64,000 nucleotides of DNA from Megamerina dolium (taxonomy: Eukaryota; Arthropoda; Insecta; Diptera; Megamerinidae): contig OY978526.1 of assembly GCA_963854835.1 (NCBI GenBank), forward strand, positions 72,698,418 through 72,762,417, in the 5' to 3' direction. Below the pieces are notes generated by a model. It ran no database searches. It had not been told where the DNA came from and saw only the letters and a list, made by a program, of their open reading frames with translations. How positions within the stretch are numbered: position 1 is the stretch's first letter; every line of letters begins with the position of its first letter. The position numbers were made by a program, and so were the translations under genes. Positions 48,402-60,016 of this stretch are shown piece by piece.

Positions 48402-48477
48402 TAGTTAGGTTAGGTTATGTGGCTGCCCTCTCTCTGAGAGGATACACTTAGGCCAGAAAGGCCCATTGTGATATCAC
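48402..48477 (-). mobile_element. LINE 3' terminus with CTAAC-type tail
   Basis: The complement reads ...ggcctaagtgtatcctctca then cataacctaacctaac. The same words end the LINE relic at 14520..14575 (aagtatgtcctctcatagag and ctaacctaaccta). Only the last ~75 bp of the LINE are present. Confidence 0.75.
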
Positions 48478-48714
48478 CGAGCTTCTCTTCCAATACTGTT
48501 GTGCGTGTTAAATTTGGACAGTATTAGAAGGGATCTACTTATATTAGCCGGTTTCGAACGGCAGAACCCTTGTGACATTATTTTAACTTAGTTTTGTCAC
48601 AGAGCTCCTTTAAAAAGTATTTTTGCAAATTGTTACTGTCGGAAAAATTTGCTAATTTTTGCCGACCTACAGACCAGAAGGCCAACGCACTAACCACTGA
48701 GCTACGGCACCCAC
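48478..48714 (-). mobile_element. tRNA-headed SINE with B box deleted
   Basis: The complement has a full head (gtgggtgccgtagctcagtg, A box intact), but the sequence jumps from tgtaggtcg straight into gcaaaaattagc of the body, removing the B box. The distal end (gtattggaagagaagctcgg) is present. Without a B box it should not be transcribed by RNA polymerase III. Confidence 0.88.
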
Positions 48715-48945
48715 TATTTCATCCTTAGTTGGCATGGTAGACTTCGAGAATTATGTAGTTTCATACTCTAGCACATATTCTATTTATATACATACTATAT
48801 TGTCGTTGCACTGAAGTTAGTGTGATATCCATTTCTAAGGCAGGCAAATTTTCTCAAATTACACTCAAAGGCCCAAGATCGATAAGCCTCTCATCTTTCC
48901 TACTGAAAACATTCAAAATATGTAAGATGTCTCAATTACTCGCTG
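48715..48945. other. Short intergenic stretch
   Basis: Nothing recognised. Confidence 0.35.
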
Positions 48946-48949
48946 TAGA

Positions 48950-50165
48950 TTGAAATAAAGAACACCCTATTCCCCCAAAAAACATTTTTTAATTGACTAG
49001 TAACATCTTTCAAAAGAATACATCCAAATTTTCAGATAGATCTGGCAATTAGATGTGTTACGGCAATCTTTTGAAGCAGACTCCCATGAACATTTTCGTG
49101 AGTATTCTCACTAAACACTATTTCTTTGCTCGAAAAAATCTTCCCATAAACCTAAAGAAAGCTTGAAAATTATTATGAGGACTCTTCATCATCGATTTGA
49201 ATAATCTTTCACTGATTTACTAAATTACGATGCGGTCATACCAGCACAAGTAGAGCCAAACGTTAAGGTCGCCCAAAAAAATTTATCTCGCCAGAAATCG
49301 ACGATAAAATCAATGAAATGATATTTGATGATTGCAGAAGGAAAGTGCATGAGGTGGCTGAAGTTGTAGGCACCTCAGTAAGTGGGCACATTACATTTTA
49401 CATGAATTTTCGGATAGGAAAAAATCATGCTAACTACGGGTGCCACGGTTGTTCACAATCAATAACAAACTCAAATGTTTGACATCTTCAACGCAATGTC
49501 TGGCGATGTCCAATCACAATCTCAAAGATTTTTGCGCTAGTTTGCAGCCATAGTCGAAACATGAATTAATCACAATACACCAGTGACCAACGTATAGTCG
49601 AGACCGTCGACTTCTTTTGGTGAATCGAAGTGAACGAACGCTAAGGTGGATCGGTCATTCAACAAGTACATGACGGCATATTTTTTGGGGGATTCCAGCA
49701 GTTCCATTCACATGATTATCTTAAAAAGGGTAAAACAATCAATGGTGCCTTTAATGCAGAGCTGTTTTTGGATCAACTTGACGTTGATTTGAAGGAAATA
49801 CGATCACATTTGGCTAGGAAAATGTTATCTTTCATCATGACAATGCACTGTCCCATAAATCCACAGCAGTAATGTCAAAACTGCATGAATTAGACCACGA
49901 ATTGCTTCTTTATCCAGCACATACTACAGATTTAGTCCTCTGCGACTATTTTTTCAGTTTCCCAATTTGAAGAAATAGCTCGACGGTAAGAAATTTGGGT
50001 CCAATGAAGACATCATTGCTGAAACAAACGCCACGAAAAATAATTTTATTTGGAGAGCTTCAAAAGACTGGAGAAATATTGGTCAAATTGTATCGAGCCA
50101 AAAGAACACTATTCTAAAAATTAAAGCCTTTGTTTTTTGCCGAATAGGGTATTTTTTATTTCAAC
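48950..50165 (+). mobile_element. Mariner element (DD34D) with both ends, decayed
   Basis: The left end (ttgaaataaagaacacccta, from about 48950) and the complement of the right end (ttgaaataaaaaatacccta, ending about 50163) match with a few differences through a following caaaaaac. The transposase is full of frameshifts. Still legible are GRPKKFISPEIDDKINEMIF and KVHEVAEVVGTSVS from the DNA-binding linker, and the catalytic block HHDNALSHKSTAVMSKLHEL with LVLCDYFF, 34 residues apart. KFGSNEDIIAET lies near the end. Confidence 0.87.
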
Positions 50166-50689
50166 TTTTTGGAACTAATTGATTGCTCTTGATTGATTAT
50201 CTCTTGAGACTTACATAGAGGAGACTAATCTTTGAGAAAACTAATAGGACTATTGTTAACCAATAAGGTGATTAAGGCAGAACTGGGTAGACCTGCCATT
50301 GCAAAATTATACTCTCATAGCAAGTAGAAGTTCTCTCCCCACTACCTTGGATACGGGTACCTAAAAAAAAAATTTGTTCCATCCTTAGAACCAAAGGAAT
50401 GTCAAATTAGTACATATGCAAACGTTTGTAATGTTTCTGCCACATATGAGAACACCTTGAGCTAAAGTATGCCACATGATCTTAACATTCTCATCAATTG
50501 AACTCAGGGCATGGACAGACAGAGACAGAGCTAGTGCTAGATAGTGGTAGAGTGAGATTTGGTCTGGGCAAAATCTTCATTGTTTACTACAAAAACTGCA
50601 GAGATCAGGAGGAACTCGAAAATGTCTAACGTCTGTTGCGCGATTTGGGACGCGTTGTTGTTGTTTGAGAATCGTTTGAGCGAGTCGAT

Positions 50690-51240
50690 TTTTGTAAATA
50701 TGGATCAAATCGAGTACTGTGCTCTACTTAAATATTTGTTTTTGAATGGAAAGATGCCTTACGCAACTAAAAGATGACACTGGACACTATGTATGGGGAC
50801 TCATTACCATCATCTACTAGAGTAAAATTTCAAACGAGGCCGTATCAGCTTAGGAGACAATGAACGTTCGATACGTCCAAGATCAACAACCAGTAACAAT
50901 ATGATCGCTCACGTTCGCAAATAGTGCTAGGCAAAAGTCGAATCAAAGTGAGTAAGATATAGCGTCGAGGATGTGAAAGTCTCCAGAGAACTTGTTTTTC
51001 GTATATTTAATCAAGATTTCGATATGAGAAAGGTGTCTACGCATTGGCAGCAACACTTGCTCCTGTTGGCGCAGTATTGATGAAAAAAATCAAAATTTCG
51101 GAGCTAATTAATGACTGTAAAAGAAACCTGCATACACCATTATACCCCAGAAACACAAATACAGTCGACTTGTGACGATGGAATTGGCTCCAAAAAATCA
51201 AAAATTATTTATTCGGCTAAGAAAATTATGGCAATTATTT
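50690..51240 (+). pseudogene. Mariner N-terminal relic
   Basis: The frame starts MDQIEYCALLKYLFLNGK, the conserved first helix of Mos1/irritans-like mariner proteins. It then continues after a shift as NFKRGRISLGDNERS-RPRST and later HHYTPETQIQST and KKIMAIIF. Large parts are deleted. No terminal repeats were found. Confidence 0.82.
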
Positions 51241-52030
51241 TCAAAATTATGATTTAGCAAACTAAAAGCAGAAATTACAGAAAACGACTAGATTTGAAGA
51301 AGAAAATTTGTTTTATACGTCACTCAGATTCTGATGATAGCGATGATTGTGATATTGATGTGCCAGCACCTTCGAAAAGAGCTTGTGTTATATTTATGAA
51401 CAAATTATAAAAGATTGCATAAAAAAGTTTTATATTTCAGGGTGACATATTTGCTTTTTATTTTCTGTTGACTTTTACGTTCATTGTATAAAGATTTTGT
51501 CTTTGAATACCCCTAATGAAATTTTCCGGCGAATAATTTTCTAAAACATTTTAACCCTCTGGCGACCTTCCAAATGACATTTTATTTATACTGTTTAAAA
51601 AAGGGGTCAAAATGACCCATTCGTGAGAGAGCTAGTTCATTAAAATGTTCTACAAAATTATTCCTAGTGAAATTTTACTTTATGTGTCCAAACCACCTAC
51701 TTCGTTCCGATATGAATTTTAACCCTTTTCCCCTGTTATTCCAACAGCAGTCAGTTAAAATATTGCAAATTTAGTGTGACCATAGAAAAAACAAATTGGT
51801 CTGAGAATGCAACAAATTTTGGAGATTTTACTATATGTGTCTATATTTTTCGTCCTGAGTTAGAATCATTTCGCCCCCGTAAATACTGTGTCAGTGTGTT
51901 AGGTTTTCATAAATCATTAATACATGAAAATCTAAGATGACAATATATTTTATAACTAAATGCATAAATAAATTCCATCATTATTTAATGCAATTACAGA
52001 TGTAGATTTTCATGACATACCTACGAGTAT
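51241..52030. other. Intergenic sequence with possible piggyBac-type terminus
   Basis: TTAACCCTCTGGCGACC begins at 51551, followed 40 bp later by the palindrome ggggtcaaaatgaccc. TTAA followed by CCC and a GGGGTCA...TGACCC inner palindrome resemble piggyBac-family ends. The opposite end was not found. An acidic phrase (RHSDSDDSDDCDIDVP) at 51318..51366 has no clear origin. Confidence 0.35.
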
Positions 52031-52035
52031 GAATC

Positions 52036-52055
52036 ACACACACACACACACACAT
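52036..52055. repeat. (CA)n microsatellite
   Basis: About nine to ten CA units. Confidence 0.9.
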
Positions 52056-53015
52056 CATGAATGATAAATATTATGACACTAATAAATCATGTCTTAATGC
52101 CAGTTTAAGAACAATAAATAGCCGATAGTGTGGGGGAAAAAAAGCAAGGAGAAAAAAAGCATATAAGTAGCTACGAGTAGGTATTGTTTAACTAAGTATG
52201 CATAGAAGTTGGAAATGGTAGCTGAAAGAATCATAGACATTTGAGTATGCACATAATTGAAGATGCTGGAAAGCTAATAATTTTCCATTGAATTCGTTTA
52301 TGATCATTATTGATGGTAAAGTGTTATTGCTACTACTCAGTAGCTCTCATCTTTCTCTGTCTCTGTCTTTTTCTCGCTCACTGAAACGTCGGCAATTTAC
52401 AATCAGCACATAATTTTATTGCAAAACGTAAAGTAGTTAGTATTATAGACATTTAAGACATTTCAGATTTACTTACTATCAAACAGTCGGCAGCCAGTGT
52501 TAAGCAATCAACCATAAATATCGCATCATGGTAGGTAGGTACACTCATCTTATATGGGCATTTATGGTAGGTAAGTAAGAATAATCATCGCTCATTCGTT
52601 TCATCCATAATGACCGATGATGCAATGAATAATGATTGCTTGCTTTTGGTTGTTTGTTTGACAGAATTATGCATTTGATGCTTGTAAAGAGGAGAAAAAT
52701 CAAAATGAAAAAGAATAATGCATTTCGGTTATTGATTTTTTTTTTTTCTATAATTTTTATTTATTTTCATATTGGTAACCCATCATTTCGCTATTGTGTT
52801 GATGTGATTTTTTTTTTGCAAAGGAATGCTTTTTGTAAATATACATATATAATTGTATTGGGGTAAATCACCATACCGCCGTTATATATGTGAAACCATA
52901 AACACCGATTATTCGTTAGAATGACATTTGATGAATAAATGTATGATATTAAAAAAAAATATTTACTCATTTATACATTTACTACTGTCTCTTCATTACG
53001 AAATATTTACCAAGT
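52056..53015. other. Intergenic sequence, nothing recognised
   Basis: No supported feature. Confidence 0.4.
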
Positions 53016-53019
53016 TTCA

Positions 53020-54455
53020 GCTCGATATTGATATAAAATCATACTTTTGTATGATAGATAGGTGTGGTTTTCATTCAATGATGTCGATTTTCGAACATAT
53101 CTTTTTTGTAACAAGTTTCATTGTGACAGCTTTATATTTTCATGTGATATGCCTGAGAACGTCACATTTGAAAATATACTTTTATATGGGAGATAGGTGT
53201 GTTTCTTATCCATTTCCACCGATTTTAAGAAATATCTCCTTTATTAGCAAATATAATCTTATTTACTGAGTTTCAAATCAATAGCTTTATATTTTCATGC
53301 TCAACGTTTGAAATTATACATTCGAAAGTATATTTTTGTATGGGAAGTAGGTGTGATTTTTATCCGATAACCTTCATTTTGCAATATGCTCTTTCATTGA
53401 TAAAAAATAATACTATGTATTAAATTTTGTACTGATAACTTGATATTTTCATTCAAAATATACATGCGAAAGAATACTTTTGTATGGGAGGTAGGTGTAA
53501 TTTTCATTCGATAGTGTCCGCTTCAAAACAAGGAATTTTGCTATACAAAATAATTATATGTGCCAGGTTTCAGTGCAGTAACTTTATATTATTGTGCATA
53601 AAATATAAAAACATTCATTCGAAAACACACTTTTGTATGAGAGGTAGGTGAAATTTTCATCCAATAACATTCATCTTGTGATATGTTGCTTCATTAATAA
53701 AAAATAAATGTAAATATTTAGTTTCATACCTATAACCTTACATTGTTGTGCATAAAGTATAAAAACATTCATTCGAAAACACACTATTGTATGGGAGGTA
53801 GGTGAAATTTTTATGCGATAATATTAATATTGGGATATGCTGTTTTGTTAGTGAAAAATAAATGTAAATGCTTAGTTTCATATCTATAACCTTACATTGT
53901 TGTGCACAAATTACGAAAATATACATTCGAAATATCAATTTTGTATGGGAGGTAGGTGTAATTTTTATCTCACAATGTTCATCTTGGAATATGATACTTC
54001 ATTAGTAAAAATATGTATATATGCTTAGTTTCATCTCGATATCTTTATATTGTTGTGCACAAACTACGAAAACATTCATTCGAAAACACACTTTCGTATG
54101 GGAGGTAGGTGAAATTTTTATCCGATAATATTCATCTTGTGATATGCTGCTTCGTTAGTAAAAAATAAATGTAAATGCTTAGTTTCATACCTATAACCTT
54201 ACATTGTTGGGTATAAAGTATAAAAGCCTACATTCGAAAATACACTTTTGTATGGAAAGTAGATCTCAATTTCGTCCGATTCTGTCTATTTTCAAACTTT
54301 TCCATTATTTAGTAAATATAATCTTATGTATCGAGTTTTAGTTTGATATCTTTAAGATTTCGTGTTGAAAGTGTAAAACAATACATGCAGTAACACAATT
54401 TTATATGGGAGGTAGGCGGAGTTTTTATCCGATTTCGTCCATTCTTGATGTGAAA
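53020..54455 (-). repeat. 153-bp tandem repeat array (family A), ten units
   Basis: The plus-strand core tatgggaggtaggtg or a variant recurs at 53050, 53184, 53339, 53483, 53636, 53789, 53944, 54097, 54251 and 54404, mostly 153-155 bp apart. It is preceded by cattcgaaaacacacttttg and followed by atttttatccgataa. Reverse-complemented it matches the 10.8-kb and 40-kb arrays (tcggatgaaaac...acctcccataca). Confidence 0.93.
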
Positions 54456-56204
54456 TGTTAGTTTGTCAAAATAATGTTATATACCAATTTTCGGCGACAT
54501 TGCTTCATAATTACTATAGTTATATGACTAAATCGACTAACAAATAGTATAAAAATAGCTGATATTATTATAGGAAATTCATTAATAATAACTTAATTAT
54601 TGTGAAAAATGAAATGGCAAATTTAAGACGATTCCTCAAAAATATGGATTTTTTTTTATATGAAAAATTTCAATGGTAATAAAATGATTGTGAAAAAAAA
54701 AACTGTCAAAAAAATAAATGATTTCATTACACAATGTGGCAAGCAAACAAGTGTTGTTTTCAGTGCTTTATGAGCTCAATGAGAATAGTCTTATCAGAAC
54801 ACTCATACTTCATTTGCACACAAACAATACATACATACATGTAGGTACTTAAATATATGTACGAGTGTATACGTGTATCTTAAAATTTCGATCAGGTTGG
54901 GTAATAAATTCGTCAATATTAGAATTATTTTTCTCTTTTCCTTTTCATTTATTATTATTATTATTACTATTATTATTAATTTTTTTTTCTTCATATGCCA
55001 CATATAAACTCCTATGACTTCATGTAGTGCGGGTACTCATTATTATTGTTGCTTTTATTAATATAAGGTACAATATAAATAGGTATACGTATTTTTTTTT
55101 TATTTATTCTCGTCAGTTGAACAACATTTTATGATAAGCATTTCAGTTCTCATATGCTTTTTTTTCATTTTCATTTATTATGTTTGTGTATGTCTACATA
55201 CATTAAACGGAATAACAACGAACATACATATAAATTATTAAGCTACATCAATATTTTACAGAAAAAAAATTATAGCAAAAAAAAAATATATTAATAAAAA
55301 AATTAGAGAAAAAAAAAACAACTGCCACATTGTAGCCATTTTTTTTTTCTCATTAAGGGTATTACATTTTCTAGGTCTACTATAAGTACTGTATTACAGC
55401 AACAAAAACACCTTGAACCACCAATACCAATTAAGCAAGCAACATTAATGCAAGAATGTAATAACAAAAAACGAAAACAAATACGAAATTTACTACGCAT
55501 CTATTGAATAATATTCAAAAAACCACCAGAGCCACCATTACATTTGCGTGCCATCCACCATATTCATTAAAATCATCTATGAACATTTTTGGGGTGGATT
55601 TCAGGGAAACAAATGAAAGGGTGTTATAATTTAGATTGTCGTCATTCTGAATTGAAATTTTGCTCACACACACACACAAATGCTTGGCTTTGTACAGTGG
55701 CTCATATATGCCACTTAGTATTTGAATGTGAATTCGGGGTAGGTGAAGTAGCTCAGCTGCTTAATGCAGTGCGTCAGACAAAAATAGAAATATGTAAGTC
55801 TCATCCCATCCTATGATTCCCAAAATTTCCTAAAATTTCATATGCGCAACAAAACTGAAAAAAAAACTCGCTCCAAAGACTCTGCTCGGAGCCTATAAGT
55901 TCCAACGAAATATATATGTGATAAGTCATTTAAGCAACTGCTTAAAATATTCTGTAATATGAAGGTCCATATTTTGACTACTCTTTCGAGCATCTGATAT
56001 CATATTTAAACAAAGTGAACTTAAAAATCGTTTAACGTCCCTAGTCTATTCGGCTGCAAACTTCATGCAACTCTAAAGAAAATAATTTTGCCATAGTTGC
56101 CAGCACCGTTTTACAAAATATTATCTCCGCTGAACGTTTTGATCAGTAGATTAATGGTGTCACGTAACGCTTCTACCTCCAAATACAAACAATATTGACG
56201 GCAT
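54456..56204. other. Intergenic sequence, mostly unrecognised
   Basis: AT-rich, with a TTATTA patch at 54950..54976 and poly-A/T runs. A probable old SINE lies at 55739..55905. Confidence 0.4.
55739..55905 (+). mobile_element. Possible highly decayed SINE
   Basis: gaagtagctcagctgcttaa resembles the A-box head, and ctccaaagactctgctcgga followed by gcctataagt resembles the distal end. The middle cannot be aligned. Confidence 0.35.
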
Positions 56205-56214
56205 GTGGGTGCCG

Positions 56215-56412
56215 TAGCTCAGTGGTTAGTGCGTTGGCCTTCTGAACTGTAGGTCGTAGGTTCAATCCCCGGCTGAGGCATAACAAAATTTCATATCGAA
56301 AAGATTTTTCTTTCGAATGGTACCACCTGCCGGTACGAATTGGTAATTTTTCCGGTAGTGGACAGCATTAGTAGCTGAGCTCTAATGCTGTCCAAATTTA
56401 ACACGCACAGCC
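56215..56412 (+). mobile_element. tRNA-headed SINE with 10-bp target-site duplication
   Basis: The copy is bounded by ttgacggcat at 56205..56214 and again at 56413..56422. The head is the best preserved in the window: gtgggtgccgtagctcagtg (A box) and gtaggttcaatccccggctg (B box). The 198-bp copy ends at tttaacacgcacagcc, before the distal part seen in other copies, and contains a small palindrome cagcattag...ctaatgctg. The perfect duplication suggests a fairly recent insertion, or a short subfamily. Confidence 0.92.
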
Positions 56413-56422
56413 TTGACGGCAT

Positions 56423-56940
56423 ACAATCGGGGTTCGAAGTACACTCATACTATGCCATACGGGCTGGATACGTTCCGTAAGCGTTGACTGTATAATGAAT
56501 TAATTATTTTCGATTATTTATTTCAGAAGAAATATCTAGTACCCTATGACTCTTCATCCAGAATAGAATAATTGTCAGTCGAAACCTAATTCAGATTGTA
56601 AAGTGGCATCTTAGAAGGTTCTTAGGCTTCTTAGTGTAGCAGTTTGTTGTTAGTGATAAGTGACAAAGTTTTGCGATGATATTCGGAATCAACACTTAAC
56701 ATCCAATAATTGTTGTTGTTGTTGTTGTTGTTGTTGTAACAGCATTTTTTTCGCTGATTTGGCGGCAATCCTTGACGTGGAATGACCAGAGTATGTTTCC
56801 GGGCGAAGACCCGATTGCCTTGGGAATGTAAAAATTGTAAATTCGACTGGTTACAACGCCACTTGATCAATTTTCTGTTGTCTTTCAAATGGACAAATTA
56901 CCTATGATTTTGTGTCTCTCAAATGCACAAAATTTGTTTT
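56423..56940. other. Intergenic sequence with (TTG)n
   Basis: A (TTG)n run of about nine units lies at 56710..56737. Nothing else is recognised. Confidence 0.5.
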
Positions 56941-56954
56941 TATTGATGTACTTT

Positions 56955-57425
56955 TTCAATCAAATATGAGCCCCATTGTTGAACGGTGCAAAACGGAATC
57001 GACGTCTAGCACCAAAGAGCAATTTCTTTGATTTTAAGGACCTCTGGGGTGTTCACTGTGGGCTTCTTTCTTGTAAAAATGCTTCAAATGTTGTCATATA
57101 TTTTTAATGATCCAACCATTTGATGACATCTGTGCCTCTTCGTTGAACAACGTTTTGCGGTGAAAACCGGTATCAACGCCTAGCACCAAATGGCGATTTC
57201 TTTTATTGTAAAGGTATCTGAGGTATCCCACGTTGTTTTTCCTCATAATTTATTTTCATTGACGTAACCACTTGCTCAAATATGAGCCCCAAATTTGAAT
57301 AACGTTTTGCGGTGAAAACTGGGATCAACGCCTAGCGCCGAATAGTAAATTTCTCTGGTTGCAAAGCCGCTTGAAAAGTTTGCTTTGAAGATTCTTTACT
57401 CAAAATGCAGCGATTAATTTTTATT
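56955..57425 (+). repeat. Tandem repeat, three diverged units (family C)
   Basis: The landmark gtctagcaccaaagagcaat / cctagcaccaaatggcgatt / cctagcgccgaatagtaaat lies at about 57005, 57180 and 57332 (174 and 152 bp apart). Units also share tcaaatatgagcccc and gttttgcggtgaaaac. The phrase ggtgaaaactgggatcaacg-cctagc resembles the family A core ggatgaaaaccacgcctagc. Confidence 0.75.
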
Positions 57426-59430
57426 GAAGTAGCCACTTGAGAAATGAAGAAAAAGTGGAAAATTATCCCCAAAGTTTTTAAAAAAATTTATTATCAGCTG
57501 TTTTCGGCCCACTTCGCAAATATGCGATATATAAATGGTAGTAAAGCCACATGAAAAACAAAATAGGTATTACCCAGGGCATTATAAACATTTGTCCCAC
57601 TTTGTCTTCAAAAAATTATGAAAATTCAAATATTCCTTAAAATACCCAAAAATCGCACCTGGTGGAGTGGAACCGACCACCATTAATTTTTTCACCTCAA
57701 TTTTTTCCTGAGCATATTTAAGTCCCACCTTTAGCCCTTAGAGGAGTATCCTATATAAATATCACTTTCATCACGACCAGAGTACTATTCGAGGGGTTTA
57801 ATAGAATTTTTGCTCAATATACTTATCTCCTAACTTTACTCGTTAGGGAGCTTCCCTTGCTATGAGGAAAATCGCTATGAGGATAATCGACAAATAACAA
57901 CATAATTACCAAGTTACTCTAAAAGAACACCCAATACGGACATTGGTATATTTGATATTACGAAAGGTAAGGCAAGCAGCCAAAAAGCTGCCAAACTCAA
58001 ATGTTTATTATTTACTCTACGAGTTTAATAATAGCGATTGTTGTTGTTAGGCAAACCAAAGCAATAAAAGAAGAAGAAAAAAAGAAACGCAAAAAAAAAT
58101 CGCTCAAAGCAAATTGAGTTCAGTCATTATTATTAACCTTTTAAGCCATATATCATATTGGTTTAGTTTTTCTATAGAAATTCATATTAATATATGAATA
58201 TATAATGGAGGGTGAAAAAACATATACCTATGTATATTTTTATATATTGTAATATATTGTTTATTTTCTAGTTTTTTTTCTAGTTCTAGCGCATATTATA
58301 TTTTACTGCAGTCTAATTGTTATATGGATTCACATAAAATGCTTTTAGGGTAGAAAACAAACAATGTGGCATATACTCGTAGGTATAGAACATATGTTTG
58401 GATGAACGCAAAAGCATAATGTCAATTTTGACGCTACAGATAGTGTCACAACATGGCGGATATTGTTTGTGGGGCTGATGAGCAACAACTGAAATATATG
58501 AAAATACCTAAGCTGCATTTTCCAGCACTGTTTTTAAAAATTTTTTGTAAATATTAGGTAGATAATAAGAATAAACTGATCGAAGCTGAATGTTTGAAGC
58601 ACACACTTCTTCGGTGAGGCATTGCCAGGTGCAAGGTGACTGAAAAGACGAGAAAAGGTTAAATCAACTACTCATATTCTGTAAGAATGCGCACTCTTAC
58701 TCCCACATAGAACTTTTCCAAATTCAAATTGATTCATACAAATTAAAGTTGTCGAAAAATGTATCGACAAATGAGCACGTGTGACGTCATAATGATGATT
58801 TGGTCATTTTGGGCCGTTTTTCCGCAACATCCGAATGCATATAAAAAAGGCCTAAAATGACACATACGGGTTGTATCTAGAGCTTCAAAATGTTTAAAGA
58901 AAATAATCCTTGGAAATTTTTATTATGGGTCTCCTTGATTCCACGTTTGATCGAAAAAACCAAATTGTAAACCCCGTTAAAAAAAATTTAACATAATGGA
59001 GCCAGTGCTATCGTTTGAGGCTGGTTTGGTTCATCCCCGAGACATTGGCCCTCAAATTGGGGCATAGTGTAATTTAAATATCTCATAAATCCAAAAATTG
59101 CCTAACTAAATCATAAGAACTATGAATACATACTTGACAACAAACACGAGAAAAATAAAATTTCAAATGTTTGAAAAAAAGTTTGATCCTTAAGTTGCAA
59201 CCATAAAGGCATTTATGCCGAATAAATTTGGTATAGAATTCAGACCTTCGTATCATTGACGAAAAAACTAATGAATTGGCTCGGATGGAGACCTCTCTTG
59301 ACACAGTCTTAGAGATACTAGTCTTGATCCCTAGTCTTTCGCGTCACTTGTTATTTATATAATGAGGAAAATTCCTTTAATATTTTAATTGGACGGCAAT
59401 GTTACTAGGCCTTTTTTTATATTTGTTAGA
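57426..59430. other. Intergenic sequence, mostly unrecognised
   Basis: 57690..57840 has weak resemblance to family D repeats (paired rows of cacccttagaggag-type words). No gene is supported; the open frame at 59083..59304 (minus) has no recognisable similarity. Confidence 0.35.
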
Positions 59431-59764
59431 TATAAGCCCCGAAGAGAACTTTAGTCTTGCTTTTCTTCCAGTATTGAAGTGTCTTAAATTTTTAAACAGT
59501 AACAGAAGGGACCTACTTATGTATATTAGCTAGTTCCGATTGGCAGAAGTCTTGCGACAGCACTTTTTTGGAGCTTTGTCACAGACATTTTTTCGAAGCG
59601 ATTCCATGCAAAATGTTACTGCCCGAAGAATTGCACATTAATAAAAGACAGGTTAGTCCAGTTCGAAAGAAAAGTATTTTCAATACTAAACTTATCTCAG
59701 CCGGATATCGAACGCACGGCCAACGACTCCAGAGATCAACGCACTAACCACTGAGCTACGGCAT
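59431..59764 (-). mobile_element. tRNA-headed SINE, longest copy
   Basis: The complement starts tgccgtagctcagtggttag (A box) with a damaged B box (gcgttcgatatccggctg). It includes the whole body (taagtttagtattgaaaata, tgcaattcttcgggcagtaa, tctgtgacaaagctcc) and the distal part to ttcggggcttata. At ~334 bp it shows the full organisation. Confidence 0.88.
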
Positions 59765-59978
59765 ACTGGAAGAACATGGATTCCAGCTGATTCCCTTCCT
59801 TGGACAGGTAATATCTAGGTAGAAAGGGATGTATGTGCTATGGCATACTAGAAATATTGGTGCTAGACCTATAGGGTATAGTCGATTGGATGGTTATGAT
59901 CGCACGGATCGCAATTATATAGATGTAGCGGAACACAAAAGATCTTTTAGGTCGGCCTTTGGCAACCTACGACAATAA

Positions 59979-60016
<38 letters not shown>

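Noticed and set aside
48402..48420. Telomere-like TTAGG repeat
   Set aside because: Only a few imperfect units, located at the 3' end of a LINE fragment that also occurs at 14.58 kb. Best read as the LINE tail.
56215..56290. tRNA gene
   Set aside because: A and B boxes are present, but acceptor and anticodon stems do not pair properly and the same head occurs in many copies joined to a common body, so it is a SINE head.
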